This document shows positions 8,069 through 16,470 of a stretch of DNA of 64,000 nucleotides, one piece after another; the stretch's first letter is position 1; the number at the start of each line of letters is the position of its first letter. The notes under the pieces are model-generated. The model was not told the DNA's origin and ran no database searches. It was given only the letters and a program-made list of their open reading frames with translations. Both the position numbers and the translations under genes were made by a program. The stretch is from Desulfonema magnum. GTDB taxonomy: Bacteria > Desulfobacterota > Desulfobacteria > Desulfobacterales > 4be13. The stretch is taken from assembly GCF_017377395.1 (NCBI RefSeq), contig NZ_CP061800.1, positions 6,283,633 through 6,347,632 on the forward strand, read 5' to 3'.

Positions 8069-8323
8069 ATGTCCGAACCACGGGTTCAGGTTTACGCTTT
8101 AAGCACATGCAGCCACTGTAAAGCCACCAAACAGCTTCTCACAGATTGCGTGATCAAATATGAGGTTGTTGATGTTGATCTGACCACAGGAGATGAAAGA
8201 AAAGCCCTGCTGGAAGAGGTCAGAAAATTTAATCCCAGATGTTCTTTTCCTACAGTTATCATCGGTGACAAGGTTATCGTGGGATTCAAGGAAAACGAAA
8301 TAAGGGAGGCGCTGGGACTGTAA
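8069..8323 (+). CDS. Glutaredoxin-like protein
   Basis: An 84-residue thioredoxin-fold protein: VQVYALSTCSHCKATKQLL carries the C-x-x-C redox motif (CSHC), and CSFPTVIIGDKVIVGFKEN carries the cis-proline and the VGF-type C-terminal region. An AAAGGA ribosome site precedes the ATG. Its stop overlaps the start of the ferredoxin:thioredoxin reductase gene (TAATG), so the two are translationally coupled. The context suggests that it is a disulfide carrier for that reductase rather than a glutathione-dependent enzyme; this is inference. Confidence 0.9.
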   Translation: MSEPRVQVYALSTCSHCKATKQLLTDCVIKYEVVDVDLTTGDERKALLEEVRKFNPRCSFPTVIIGDKVIVGFKENEIREALGL

Positions 8324-8655
8324 TGGAAATTGAAAAACTTTATGAAATGCTGAAGAAATCCCAGGAAGAAAAGGGGTATTTTTTTAACAAGGACAAGGAA
8401 AGGGTTTTTGATCTTTTGGAGAGCCTTGTTATTAATAAAGAGCGTTATGGTTACATGGCCTGTCCGTGCAGACTGGCCTCAGGAGACCGTGAACAGGACA
8501 AGGATATCATCTGCCCGTGTGTTTATCGGACACCTGATGTTGAAGAATATGGCAGTTGTTACTGCAACCTTTATGTGTCAGCAGAATGGAACGAAGGTAA
8601 AATTTCTCATGACTATGTTCCTGAACGAAGGCCGCCTGAAAACATAGTATTTTAA
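8323..8655 (+). CDS. Ferredoxin:thioredoxin reductase, catalytic (beta) subunit family
   Basis: A 110-residue protein with the cysteine pattern of the FTR catalytic subunit: MACPCRLASG, IICPCVYRTPD and GSCYCNLYVS. These cysteines hold a [4Fe-4S] cluster next to an active-site disulfide and pass electrons from ferredoxin to a thiol carrier in the cytoplasm. The usual variable (alpha) subunit of cyanobacterial FTR is absent, as in other anaerobes. Overlapping, coupled start with the glutaredoxin upstream. Confidence 0.92.
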   Translation: MEIEKLYEMLKKSQEEKGYFFNKDKERVFDLLESLVINKERYGYMACPCRLASGDREQDKDIICPCVYRTPDVEEYGSCYCNLYVSAEWNEGKISHDYVPERRPPENIVF

Positions 8656-8660
8656 GGTGA

Positions 8661-8779
8661 AAACTTGAAACTCGAAACTTGAAACTTGAAACTCGAAACT
8701 CGGTGTCTGATATTTTAAGCAGGGAAACTTGAAACGTGAAACGTGGTGTCCCAGTTTCCAGTTTCCAGTTTCAAATTTC
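8661..8779. repeat. Heptamer repeats in two opposed orientations between FTR gene and serA
   Basis: After the FTR stop come units of GAAACTT/GAAACTC (8662-8700 and 8726-8745), then units of CAGTTTC/CAAATTTC (8750-8779) in the opposite sense, ending at the AAAGGAG ribosome site of serA. The 3' flank of one gene and the 5' flank of the next thus carry mirror-image arrays. Confidence 0.85.
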
Positions 8780-8800
8780 CAAAGGAGAAAAGTAAAATAA

Positions 8801-10381
8801 ATGAGAGTGTTAGTCAGTGATAATCTCGGTGAGATCGGTATTCAGATGTTTCAGGAAGAGGAGGGGATTGAAGTTGATGTTAAGACGGGACTGCCTCCTG
8901 AAGAACTCAAAAGTATCATCGGAGACTATGACGGCCTGGTCATCCGAAGCGCTACAAAAGTAACAGAAGACCTTCTGGAAGCAGCAACCCGTTTGAAAGT
9001 TGTGGGACGGGCCGGAATCGGCCTTGATAATGTGGATATTCCTGCTGCCACAAAACGGGGGATCGTCGTGATGAATACTCCCGGCGGAAATGTTGTGACC
9101 ACAGCCGAACATGCCATATCTCTGATGCTGGCCCTGACACGCAATATCCCCCGGGGGACATCGTCGTTGAAAGCCGGTCAGTGGGATAAGAAAAAACTTC
9201 AGGGAAGAGAAATATATAATAAGGTGCTGGGAGTTGTCGGGTTTGGCAAAATCGGCTCCATTGTGGCAGACCGGGCCAGGGGACTGAGAATGCGGGTAAT
9301 TGTTTACGATCCGTATGTCACTCCGGAACAGATCGAAAAAGCAGGGTTTGAAAGCGCCTCTCTGGAAGAACTGTACCAAAAAGCGGATTACATAACAGTG
9401 CATGTGCCCAAAATGAAAGAGACCATGGGTCTCCTCAACAAGGACGCTTTTGCCCAGATGAAAGACGGTGTAATGGTTATCAACTGCGCCCGGGGCGGCA
9501 TTGTTAATGAGGCGGATCTTTATGACGCTATAACGTCAGGGAAAGTCGCCAGAGCAGCCCTGGATGTTTTTGAGACAGAACCTCCGGGAGCCACACCGCT
9601 CATTGAACTCGAAGAAGTTATCTGTACGCCGCACCTCGGGGCTTCCACCCGGGAGGCACAGACAAATGTGGCTGTGGCTGTGGCTGACCAGATTATTCAG
9701 TATTTGAAAACCGGTACCATTATTAACGCTGTAAATGTTCCGTCCGTGACCGGCGAACTTCTTAAAAAACTCAGCCCGTTCTTAACCCTGGGAAATCGGA
9801 TGGGATGTCTGCAGGCCCAGCTTTGCAATGAGCCGTTGAAAGAAGTTGTTATTGAATATACCGGTGACTTTCAGGAACTTGACATGTCTCCGGTTTCAAC
9901 GGAAATATTAAAAGGACTGCTCACCCCGATGATCCAGGATGAGGTGAATTCCGTCAATGCTCCTGTTATTGCAAAGGAAAGAGGGATAAAGGTTACGGAA
10001 ACAACCAACGCAGGTTCCGAGGATTATCTGAACCTGATGACGGTTCGGATAGTGACCACAGAAACGACAAACATGGTATCCGGAGCCATCTTTGGCCAAT
10101 ATGAACCAAGAGTCGTAAAAATAAATAAATTCCGTCTGGAGATGATTCCTGAGGGACACTCGGCCATTATACATAATCTTGACAAGCCGGGGGCCATCGG
10201 AAGTATCGGCTCCACACTGGGCAATCATGATATCAACATCGCACAGATGCAGGTGGGACAGGATGAGGACGGAGAGCATAACATCATATTCCTCAGAACA
10301 GATACCCCCATACCGGATGATGTTGTCGAAGAACTGCGTAATTTGCCGCTGATTAAAACCGTAACACCGCTTGAACTTTAA
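8801..10381 (+). CDS. serA: D-3-phosphoglycerate dehydrogenase
   Basis: A 526-residue enzyme that oxidises 3-phosphoglycerate with NAD+ in the first step of serine synthesis. Order: substrate domain, Rossmann NAD domain (GVVGFGKIGSIVADRARGLR, residues ~147-166), catalytic Arg in NCARGGIVNEADL, Glu in FETEPPG and His in CTPHLGAST, then an intervening (ASB) domain and a C-terminal ACT domain (HSAIIHNLDKPGAIGSIGS) that usually senses serine. The length matches the long serA type. AAAGGAG precedes the ATG. It stands alone between heptamer arrays. Confidence 0.97.
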   Translation: MRVLVSDNLGEIGIQMFQEEEGIEVDVKTGLPPEELKSIIGDYDGLVIRSATKVTEDLLEAATRLKVVGRAGIGLDNVDIPAATKRGIVVMNTPGGNVVTTAEHAISLMLALTRNIPRGTSSLKAGQWDKKKLQGREIYNKVLGVVGFGKIGSIVADRARGLRMRVIVYDPYVTPEQIEKAGFESASLEELYQKADYITVHVPKMKETMGLLNKDAFAQMKDGVMVINCARGGIVNEADLYDAITSGKVARAALDVFETEPPGATPLIELEEVICTPHLGASTREAQTNVAVAVADQIIQYLKTGTIINAVNVPSVTGELLKKLSPFLTLGNRMGCLQAQLCNEPLKEVVIEYTGDFQELDMSPVSTEILKGLLTPMIQDEVNSVNAPVIAKERGIKVTETTNAGSEDYLNLMTVRIVTTETTNMVSGAIFGQYEPRVVKINKFRLEMIPEGHSAIIHNLDKPGAIGSIGSTLGNHDINIAQMQVGQDEDGEHNIIFLRTDTPIPDDVVEELRNLPLIKTVTPLEL

Positions 10382-10384
10382 TTT

Positions 10385-10484
10385 GTTCATTTGAAATTTG
10401 TCATTTGTCATTTGCCATTTGGGATTTGGGATTTGTCATTTGCCATTTGCAAAAACTGACCAATGGTTAATGACAAATGACTAA
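10385..10484. repeat. Heptamer repeats (ATTTGTC then inverted AATGACA) between serA and DUF1844 gene
   Basis: From the serA stop, degenerate units of ATTTGTC/ATTTGCC/ATTTGGG run to about 10450. After a short spacer the reverse complement appears as AATGGTT-AATGACA-AATGACT just before the next gene. The same mirror-image arrangement is seen upstream of serA, with a different heptamer. Confidence 0.85.
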
Positions 10485-10500
10485 CAGAGAAAGGTCAGGT

Positions 10501-10932
10501 ATGTCTGAAGAAGAAAAAAAAGATTTTGTTGTCAGGGATAAAAGGATATTTGCTGAAGAAAATCAGGATACTGAACAAGTTGAAGACAAAGAAAAATCTC
10601 CGAAAGAGAAACTAGTGAAAGACGAGGCAAAAGAAAAACTGTCTGAAACCTCGGATTCAACCAAAACATGCGGATCAGAGGCGCATCTGCCAAAGGTCAC
10701 TTTTCCAACTTTTATCTTTTCGTTGAATTCATCCGCATTTGTTCAGCTGGGTCTGATAGAGGATCCGGCCACTGGCAAAAAAATAAAAAACCTGCCTTTG
10801 GCAAAACAGACAATAGATATTCTGGGCATGCTGGAGGAGAAGACCTGTGGGAATCTGACAAAAGAAGAGGAAGCCATGCTGAAAAACATCCTCTATGATC
10901 TGAGGGTGCTTTATATCAAGGAAAAGAAATAA
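10501..10932 (+). CDS. DUF1844 domain protein
   Basis: A 143-residue protein with a highly charged, likely disordered N-terminus (many EK/DK), then the DUF1844 core: LPKVTFPTFIFSLNSSAFVQ, LGLIEDPATGKKIKNLPLAK, QTIDILGMLEEKTCGNLTKE. The family is small, helical and of unknown function, common in Desulfobacterota and other anaerobes. I choose the ATG at 10501 (MSEEEKK) after AAAGGTCAGGT; the earlier ATG at 10477 would lie in the heptamer array. Confidence 0.85.
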   Translation: MSEEEKKDFVVRDKRIFAEENQDTEQVEDKEKSPKEKLVKDEAKEKLSETSDSTKTCGSEAHLPKVTFPTFIFSLNSSAFVQLGLIEDPATGKKIKNLPLAKQTIDILGMLEEKTCGNLTKEEEAMLKNILYDLRVLYIKEKK

Positions 10933-11005
10933 ATTCATCAAATTAAGCATATGAATGCTTGAGTCTTTAGTCATTATCAACAGATAGTTATGTTTTTTAA
11001 CAGAA

Positions 11006-11168
11006 TATAATAAGGGATTTCCCAATAAATAAAATACTCACCTGCTGCTCGCGGGGGATTGGCAAATCCCCCCGCCGGGGTTCGGATTTGTCAATCCGAA
11101 CCGGGCATGAAAGAGCCCGCATTTCCCATTTTTCCGAACCGGGTATATTATTTATTTGGAGTTCCCTA
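11006..11168. repeat. MITE-like inverted-repeat element with internal hairpin
   Basis: Ends are inverted relative to each other: AAGGGATTTCCCAATAAATA at about 11009 and the complement of AGGGAACTCCAAATAAATAA at about 11168. The inside holds a hairpin with arms GGTTCGGATTTG and CAATCCGAACC (11079-11100). One end is seen again at 23660-23700 (TATATTATTTGTTTCGAGTT), suggesting a mobile family. No ORF inside. Confidence 0.7.
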
Positions 11169-11343
11169 AAGCCCGAGTTGCATCACTCTAAAATCAGGCT
11201 GCCAGAAAATAATTATGATAATCGTGATGTGGGTAACGGGGGGGTGATACCGTTAATATAAAACAAAGCTTGTTTTATCCGACTGAAGCTGTATGAAACA
11301 CTCTGAATTCAATAAAAAACGGTATGTGAAAGGAAAAATTGGT

Positions 11344-11853
11344 ATGAAAGCATCTCGTAAGATTTTGTCGGTTATCGCCCTCATAATGTTCTGCTGTTTT
11401 ACGGTAAGCAATTCCTATGCCGGAGATGTCGAGGCAGATGTAAAGAAACTCAAAAAGCAGGTCAAAACGCTTAAAAAGAAGGTCAAAACACTTCAGGAAA
11501 CAGTGGATGATATGTTTGTGTCGGGTCTGCCTCCTGCCGATTATGACAGCGAGTGGTTTTTTGTGGAGAAAAATAAAAACTATGATAAGACCCATAATCT
11601 TGAAACACTACCTAGATTAGCTGTTGTATGGGCTTCAAGTGATAGTAACGGAAGTGATATGTATTTGATGGACGGCATTCATGGACTTAGCAATTACTCA
11701 GGATATGGTTCTTGGCTACAAAGAATCACAATGTCTTCTTACAGAGTTTCCACAGGTCCGTATTCTGCTATGTCTGCTTATGGGGTTGATAACCATTGGA
11801 ATTGGGGCAATGAAAACGGCTCTGGCTGGATTAGGATATTGATGTGGAAATAA
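11344..11853 (+). CDS. Secreted coiled-coil protein of unknown function
   Basis: About 169 residues from the ATG at 11344 (AAAGGA upstream). A classic signal peptide (KASRKILSVIALIMFCCFTV then SNSYAG) is followed by a short coiled coil (KKLKKQVKTLKKKVKTLQET, residues ~38-58) and a Trp/Tyr/Ser-rich C-terminal domain of about 100 residues (EWFFVEKN, LPRLAVVWASSDSNGSDMY, GSGWIRILMWK). I do not recognise the C-terminal family; the architecture suggests an exported, oligomeric beta-rich domain. An earlier ATG at 11293 would put a charged extension before the signal peptide. Confidence 0.7.
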   Translation: MKASRKILSVIALIMFCCFTVSNSYAGDVEADVKKLKKQVKTLKKKVKTLQETVDDMFVSGLPPADYDSEWFFVEKNKNYDKTHNLETLPRLAVVWASSDSNGSDMYLMDGIHGLSNYSGYGSWLQRITMSSYRVSTGPYSAMSAYGVDNHWNWGNENGSGWIRILMWK

Positions 11854-12010
11854 AAATAACGCGCTGAGACGATATAGGTAAAAAATATACAGCGGACGTG
11901 CGGGGCGCATTGGTTGTAAAGTGTATCGCCAAACCCCGCCCGTCACTGAACACTGCATTATATTTTCTATGCTAAGACTACTCAGGCAGAACGAAACTTT
12001 ATGAAATCCT

Positions 12011-12106
12011 AAATAAACGCTCATGAAAAAGCCGGGTTTTTCGCCCCCGGCCATGAAAATATCAGCAGATAACAACCCGGCTTTTCAGAATGTATTTTCA
12101 CGGTAA
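12011..12106. repeat. GCCGGGTTT-family palindromic element
   Basis: A roughly 95-bp element with arms AAAAAGCCGGGTT (12028) and AACCCGGCTTTTC (12076) around an inner CGCCCCCGGCCATG. An inverted copy of the same element lies at 28862-28958 and a diverged one at 63093-63160. The long G+C stem with flanking A and T runs could act as a terminator in both directions. Confidence 0.8.
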
Positions 12107-12121
12107 ATAAAAAAATATCGG

Positions 12122-12283
12122 CTGCGGTTTGCTGAAAAACTGTTATTGGTGGAAGACTTATGGGATTCCATTGCGCTGGGTAAAAGGTATGAGGCGTATA
12201 AAACAGGGAAACAGAATCTTTATGACTGGAAATCCGTTCATAAGACTTTGAAAATCATTAAATCTTTAAGCTTGAAGAAGTAA
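12122..12283 (+). pseudogene. Addiction-module antitoxin fragment, no start codon
   Basis: An open frame reads LRFAEKLLLVEDLWDSIA then GKRYEAYKTG, NLYDWKSVHKTLK to a TAA at 12283. The LLLVEDLWDSIA motif is that of the addiction-module component family, also carried by the intact antitoxin 100 bp downstream (ILEELWDSIS). There is no ATG, GTG or TTG with a ribosome site before the homology, and a stop lies just upstream. A remnant of a paralogous antitoxin. Confidence 0.6.
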
Positions 12284-12382
12284 AATAATTGCCATATAAA
12301 TCAAGTTATGCTCTTTACAATGATCTTCAAAGTTGATATTACAAGACAAGAAGTTCGGCAGAAAAATTCGGAGGAAAAAGAT

Positions 12383-12607
12383 ATGGAACAAATGGCTGTG
12401 TTATCAGAATTAAAAAAATTCAGTACGGCAGAAAAAATTTTCATACTCGAAGAACTGTGGGACAGCATCTCCGCGGAGCAGGAAAGTTTCGGGCTGACCG
12501 GAGAACAGATGGATGAGCTGGACAGACGTGTCGCAGACTATTATTCATCCCCCGATGACGGCTGTTCATGGGAAGATGTGAAAAACAGAATCAGGAGCAT
12601 GAAATGA
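12383..12607 (+). CDS. Addiction module antitoxin (ParE/RelE partner)
   Basis: A 74-residue protein (MEQMAVLSELKKFSTAEKIF, then ILEELWDSIS, ending SWEDVKNRIRSMK) of the addiction-module component family whose C-terminus wraps the cognate RelE/ParE toxin. GGAGG precedes the ATG at 12383 by seven bases, so I prefer it to the earlier ATG at 12308. The stop overlaps the toxin ATG by four bases (ATGA), a classic antitoxin-first operon. Confidence 0.85.
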   Translation: MEQMAVLSELKKFSTAEKIFILEELWDSISAEQESFGLTGEQMDELDRRVADYYSSPDDGCSWEDVKNRIRSMK

Positions 12608-12900
12608 CAGACAAGATCACGATACGCCCGCAGGCACTGGGAGAGATCGAGGAGGCGTGGTGGTGGTACGAAGGGCGGCGTGAGGGACTGGGAGACGATT
12701 TTGTTCTGTGTGTGGAGGAATCTCTTGAAAAAATCAGCCGCGATCCGAAATTATATCCTGTCATTCATAAGAAGATACGCAGAGCGATGATTCGCCGCTT
12801 TCCATATGGAATTCTCTATTTTGTCGAAAAAGATCAGATCGTGGTTGTGGGTGTCTTTCATAGCAGTCGCAATCCCAAACACTGGAAAAATCGGGCATAA
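12604..12900 (+). CDS. RelE/ParE-family toxin
   Basis: A 98-residue protein starting MTDKITIRPQALGEIEEAWW and WYEGRREGLGDDFVLCVEES, with LYPVIHKKIRRAMIRRFPYG and ILYFVEKDQIVVVGVFHSSR: the RelE/ParE fold, with the basic central strand and C-terminal H-x-x-R region. Closer to the ParE-like branch, which acts on gyrase, than to ribosome-dependent RelE, but the target cannot be told from sequence. The usual final motif NPKHWKNR is present. Confidence 0.87.
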   Translation: MTDKITIRPQALGEIEEAWWWYEGRREGLGDDFVLCVEESLEKISRDPKLYPVIHKKIRRAMIRRFPYGILYFVEKDQIVVVGVFHSSRNPKHWKNRA

Positions 12901-13158
12901 CCAGTCACTGCTCCGGACGGGCTGCTGAATCGTCTGCGAAGCGGGTCGGGAAAGCTGCCCGCCGGTGAGCTTGGTCGTTAGTGTGCCTGTAAAATAAAAG
13001 GTCTGAAAATATTAAGCATTTTAATATTGAAAAAATTGAAAAATATCAGAGTGTGAACATTCCTGTCAGAAACAGTGTCAGCACAAGCAGTATCAGGAAA
13101 TTTATGAAATTCAAAAAAGATGTTTTAAAACAGATATATAAAAACAGTATAGAGCATC
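12901..13158. other. Non-coding stretch
   Basis: Between the toxin gene and a broken HicA-like gene. A GC-rich patch at 12905-12980 and an A+T-rich rest. No gene, tRNA or clear repeat is supported. Confidence 0.4.
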
Positions 13159-13424
13159 ATGCCTGAAAAAATGTCAAAAATAACATACGGCGAACTCGGA
13201 GATTTTCTGACATCTATCGGGTTCGAGGAGATAAAAAAAACGGGCATACTGTTTTCCGCAATAATGAGTTTGATTCGCTGATAACCCTTCCCCGTTACCG
13301 AAAAAACAAACTCGTCGAATCCCGTCACCTTTCAATGATAAGAGTGAATCTGACAGGGAAAGGCATACCGGGCGGAGACATTTTGAATATTGGGAAAACA
13401 CATTTGGAACAGACATTAAGGTGA
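13159..13424 (+). pseudogene. HicA-like/YcfA-type small RNA-binding protein, frameshifted
   Basis: The first frame reads MSKITYGELGDFLTSIGFEE and the second continues VFRNNEFDSLITLPRYRKNK then LSMIRVNLTGKGIPGG to a TGA at 13424. Joined at the eight-A run near 13232-13239 they match the HicA/YcfA-like family (small double-stranded-RNA-binding fold). As written the gene stops after about 40 codons, so it is broken by an indel in a homopolymer. Confidence 0.6.
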
Positions 13425-13467
13425 TCAGCCAGCCTCGCAGGCAAACCCGATAATGGGAGTACGAAGA

Positions 13468-13683
13468 ATGTATGCAGTTGAATTCAGGACAAAAGTGACA
13501 GACGGAATTATTCAAATTCCTGAAAAATATAGAAAAAAAATAAAAAATAATGTAAGGGTCATATTACTGGCAGAAGATTCCGCTGATACAACTTCCGACA
13601 TAATTGAGGATATTTTGGAATCTCCTCTGAAACTACCTGACTTCAGATCGTTTAAAAGAGAGGAAATATATGACCGGGGCTGA
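13468..13683 (+). CDS. Orphan antitoxin (AbrB/DUF2281-like)
   Basis: A 71-residue protein: MYAVEFRTKVTDGIIQIPEK and YRKKIKNNVRVILLAED form a small swapped-hairpin DNA-binding N-terminus, followed by a toxin-wrapping tail (IIEDILESPLKLPDFRSFKR). Such proteins are normally encoded just before a PIN-domain RNase toxin. Here no PIN start motif follows, so the antitoxin is orphaned. GGGAG lies before the ATG at 13468. Confidence 0.7.
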   Translation: MYAVEFRTKVTDGIIQIPEKYRKKIKNNVRVILLAEDSADTTSDIIEDILESPLKLPDFRSFKREEIYDRG

Positions 13684-13872
13684 TAAAAAAGGTAAGCATT
13701 TTAGGAGTGCAAAAAACCGCTTCGCCTAATTTTTGCTCTCCGGATTTATGAATATAACTATGATAATGAAAAAACAGAGGCAGGGGATGGACACTGGCTT
13801 TCAACGGAAGCCTCACTCAGTCCCCTGCCGCCAATTATTTCAATCTAAATTCCATAATTTGGAGGTGTGAAA

Positions 13873-15330
13873 TTGAAGTTTACTGACAAATTCAATAATC
13901 TGATCAAATGGAAATCTCTTCTCATCATGTTGTTTATGGCTGTCGGAATGATGACGGCTTCAGGTTTTTATGCTGCTCCCCAGGCAGAAGCAAAACCGAC
14001 GCGTATGATACCCGAAAATTTCAGTGGTCTTGCCGAAATGGTCAGCCCTGCTGTGGTGAACATCAGGACGGTCAAAACCATCAAAGGGGGAGGACGTGTG
14101 TTCCGTCATTTCCGAAGACCTTTTGGCGACGAGGACCCTTTTAAAGACTTTTTTGAAAAATTTTTTGGTGAGGATCAGCAGCAAAAGGATTTTAAACAAC
14201 GGAGTCTGGGATCAGGATTCATCATTGACAGGGATGGTTACATTGTCACAAATAATCATGTGATTGAAGATGCCGATGAAATTCAGGTAAAACTGAAAAA
14301 TGGTGATGAATATGATGCGAAAATTGTGGGGCGTGATCCCAACACAGACCTTGCCCTCATTAAGATCAAGTCAGAAAAAAATCTTCCTTTTCTCGAACTG
14401 GGGAATTCAGATATCCTGAAAGTCGGTCAGTGGGTTGTGGCTATCGGCAGTCCTTTTGGCCTGGAACATACGGTAACCGCAGGTATTGTCAGCGCCAAGG
14501 GGCGGGTTATCGGATCAGGTCCGTATGATGATTTCATTCAGACAGATGCGTCAATCAATCCCGGAAACAGCGGGGGGCCCCTTCTTGACCTCAACGGTGA
14601 AGTCATAGGAATAAACACAGCGATTATTGCCAGCGGCCAGGGCATCGGTTTTGCCATTCCCATAAATCTTGCCAAAAATATTTTTGAACAGTTGAAAAGG
14701 CACGGCGAGGTCACCCGGGGCTGGCTCGGTGTCGCTATCCAGGATATCACCAGCGAACTTGCGGAATATTACGGTGTTAAGAATAAAAAAGGAGTGCTGG
14801 TTACAGAAGTTTTCGAGGGCGACCCTGCGGATAAAGCCGGAATCAGGCCAAAAGACATTATCATTGAGGTGAACAGCACGAAAGTTGAGACCACCCGGGA
14901 GCTTACCCGAACCGTGGCAGAACTTGGTGTCGGAGAAAGTGCCAACATAAAAGTCCTGCGCGACGGAAAAGAAAGAACCTTTAAGGTCAGGATTGCCAAA
15001 AGACAGGATGAAAAAATCGCGTCCAGAGATACCAAAAAGGAAGAAGAGGATGAGCTTGGCATTCGTGTCTCGGACATAACCCCGGAAGTGTCCCGGCGAT
15101 TCAATATCAAAGAGTCCGAAGGGGTTATTGTTGTTGGTGTCGAACCCGGAAGCAAAGGGGAAAAAGCTGATGTGATGTCAGGTGATATCATAAAGGAAGT
15201 CAACCATAAAACCATAAAAACAGTGGACGATTACACAGAGGCCATCAGAAAAATCAAATCAGGCGAATCTGTTCAAATGTTCATAAGACGAATGAACAGC
15301 GGGTTTATCGTCATAAAACTGACAAAATAA
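13873..15330 (+). CDS. HtrA/DegP-type periplasmic serine protease
   Basis: About 485 residues: an N-terminal signal/anchor (LLIMLFMAVGMMTASGFYA), a trypsin-like domain with His in TNNHVIEDADE, Asp in NTDLALIKI and Ser in NPGNSGGPLLD, then two PDZ domains (about 285-370 and 400-485; GWLGVAIQDIT, LGIRVSDITPE). It degrades misfolded envelope proteins in the periplasm. GGAGGT at 13861 directly abuts the GTG at 13867, so the TTG at 13873, six bases downstream, is the better start. Followed by ispE, 117 bp away. Confidence 0.93.
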   Translation: MKFTDKFNNLIKWKSLLIMLFMAVGMMTASGFYAAPQAEAKPTRMIPENFSGLAEMVSPAVVNIRTVKTIKGGGRVFRHFRRPFGDEDPFKDFFEKFFGEDQQQKDFKQRSLGSGFIIDRDGYIVTNNHVIEDADEIQVKLKNGDEYDAKIVGRDPNTDLALIKIKSEKNLPFLELGNSDILKVGQWVVAIGSPFGLEHTVTAGIVSAKGRVIGSGPYDDFIQTDASINPGNSGGPLLDLNGEVIGINTAIIASGQGIGFAIPINLAKNIFEQLKRHGEVTRGWLGVAIQDITSELAEYYGVKNKKGVLVTEVFEGDPADKAGIRPKDIIIEVNSTKVETTRELTRTVAELGVGESANIKVLRDGKERTFKVRIAKRQDEKIASRDTKKEEEDELGIRVSDITPEVSRRFNIKESEGVIVVGVEPGSKGEKADVMSGDIIKEVNHKTIKTVDDYTEAIRKIKSGESVQMFIRRMNSGFIVIKLTK

Positions 15331-15447
15331 ACAGAATATCCGCGGGAGCTATCCTTTTTTGGGGATTGCCCCTGCGGAATGACGGCAAGTTTGTTCATTT
15401 AACGCATTATGATTTTTAACATCTGACACTTTTTCACGCAAACACTT

Positions 15448-16293
15448 ATGAACTACCAGCTATTATCCCCCGCAAAGATCAACCTGTTCTTACAGGTTAC
15501 AGGAAAAAGACCGGACGGCTATCATGAATTGTTTACGATCATGTGTCCTGTAGGGCTTTACGATACGGTTTCGCTTACCTTTGGCGCTGAAAATATAACT
15601 GTTTCCTGTGCTGACCCGGATGTTCCGGAAGATGAAACAAACTTGGCGTTCAGAGCAGCGGCAGTTTTTTTTCAGGCCATGAACAAACATGAAGGGGTGG
15701 AAATATCAATAGATAAAAAAATCCCTGTGGCAGCAGGTCTTGGCGGGGGAAGCAGCAATGCCGCGGCCGTTTTGTCAGGCTTAAACCGATATTATAAGGA
15801 TATTTTTTCCCGTGATGAACTCATGAACATGGGGCTTTCAATCGGGGCGGATGTGCCTTTTTTTATTTTGGGAAAACCGGCCATAGCGACAGGCATTGGT
15901 GAAAAACTTGAAATTTATGAAAAACTTAATCCGTTTTATATTGTCCTGATTTATCCGGGAGTTAAGGTTTCAACAGCAGATGTTTACAAAAATTTTAATT
16001 TAAGATTGACAAGCAATAAAAAAAGGGTTAAAGATTATCCTTTTAAGAAATGTGGCTTTGATGCGGAACATCATTTGTATAATGATCTTGAAACCGTTAC
16101 CATGTCAAAACATCCTGAGATCAGGGCGGTAAAGGCGTTACTTTTAAATCACGGGGCAAGAGGGTCGCTCATGTCAGGAAGCGGGGCTACGGTTTTCGGC
16201 CTTTTTTCTGATGCGGATAAAGCCCGGAGCGCAAAGCAATTCCTTTCACAAAATGAAAAATGGAAGGTCTGCCTTGCTGAATTATTAGTTTGA
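15448..16293 (+). CDS. ispE: 4-diphosphocytidyl-2-C-methyl-D-erythritol kinase
   Basis: A 281-residue GHMP kinase that phosphorylates CDP-methylerythritol in the non-mevalonate isoprenoid pathway. LLSPAKINLFLQVTGKRPDG holds the conserved lysine, VAAGLGGGSSNAAAVL the ATP-binding glycine loop, SIGADVPFFILG the catalytic Asp, and LMSGSGATVFGLF the C-terminal motif. Length is normal. It lies next to tRNA-Gln and prs, the arrangement seen in many proteobacteria. Confidence 0.96.
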   Translation: MNYQLLSPAKINLFLQVTGKRPDGYHELFTIMCPVGLYDTVSLTFGAENITVSCADPDVPEDETNLAFRAAAVFFQAMNKHEGVEISIDKKIPVAAGLGGGSSNAAAVLSGLNRYYKDIFSRDELMNMGLSIGADVPFFILGKPAIATGIGEKLEIYEKLNPFYIVLIYPGVKVSTADVYKNFNLRLTSNKKRVKDYPFKKCGFDAEHHLYNDLETVTMSKHPEIRAVKALLLNHGARGSLMSGSGATVFGLFSDADKARSAKQFLSQNEKWKVCLAELLV

Positions 16294-16368
16294 AAGCAAA
16301 TTCAAAACACAAAATTTGAAATCCGAAACAATTCACAAAAACAAACCGGAGATCATATTTTCTTCAGT

Positions 16369-16443
16369 TGGGGCGTCGTCAAGTGGTAAGACACATGATT
16401 TTGGTTCATGCATTCGGAGGTTCGAATCCTCCCGCCCCAGCCA
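16369..16443 (+). tRNA. tRNA-Gln (anticodon TTG)
   Basis: A 75-nt cloverleaf: acceptor TGGGGCG pairs with CGCCCCA; the anticodon stem CATGA/TCATG encloses loop TTTTGGT with TTG anticodon; the T arm GGAGG-TTCGAAT-CCTCC is complete; the 3' end is G then encoded CCA. The weak U1-A72 first pair is typical of tRNA-Gln. It sits between ispE and prs. Confidence 0.97.
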
Positions 16444-16470
16444 ATTTTATTTAAGCGGTATTTATCTTTT

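Noticed and set aside
15331-15447. Terminator between the HtrA gene and ispE
   Set aside because: A CCGCGGG/CCCTGCGG pairing exists but has mismatches and no T-run.
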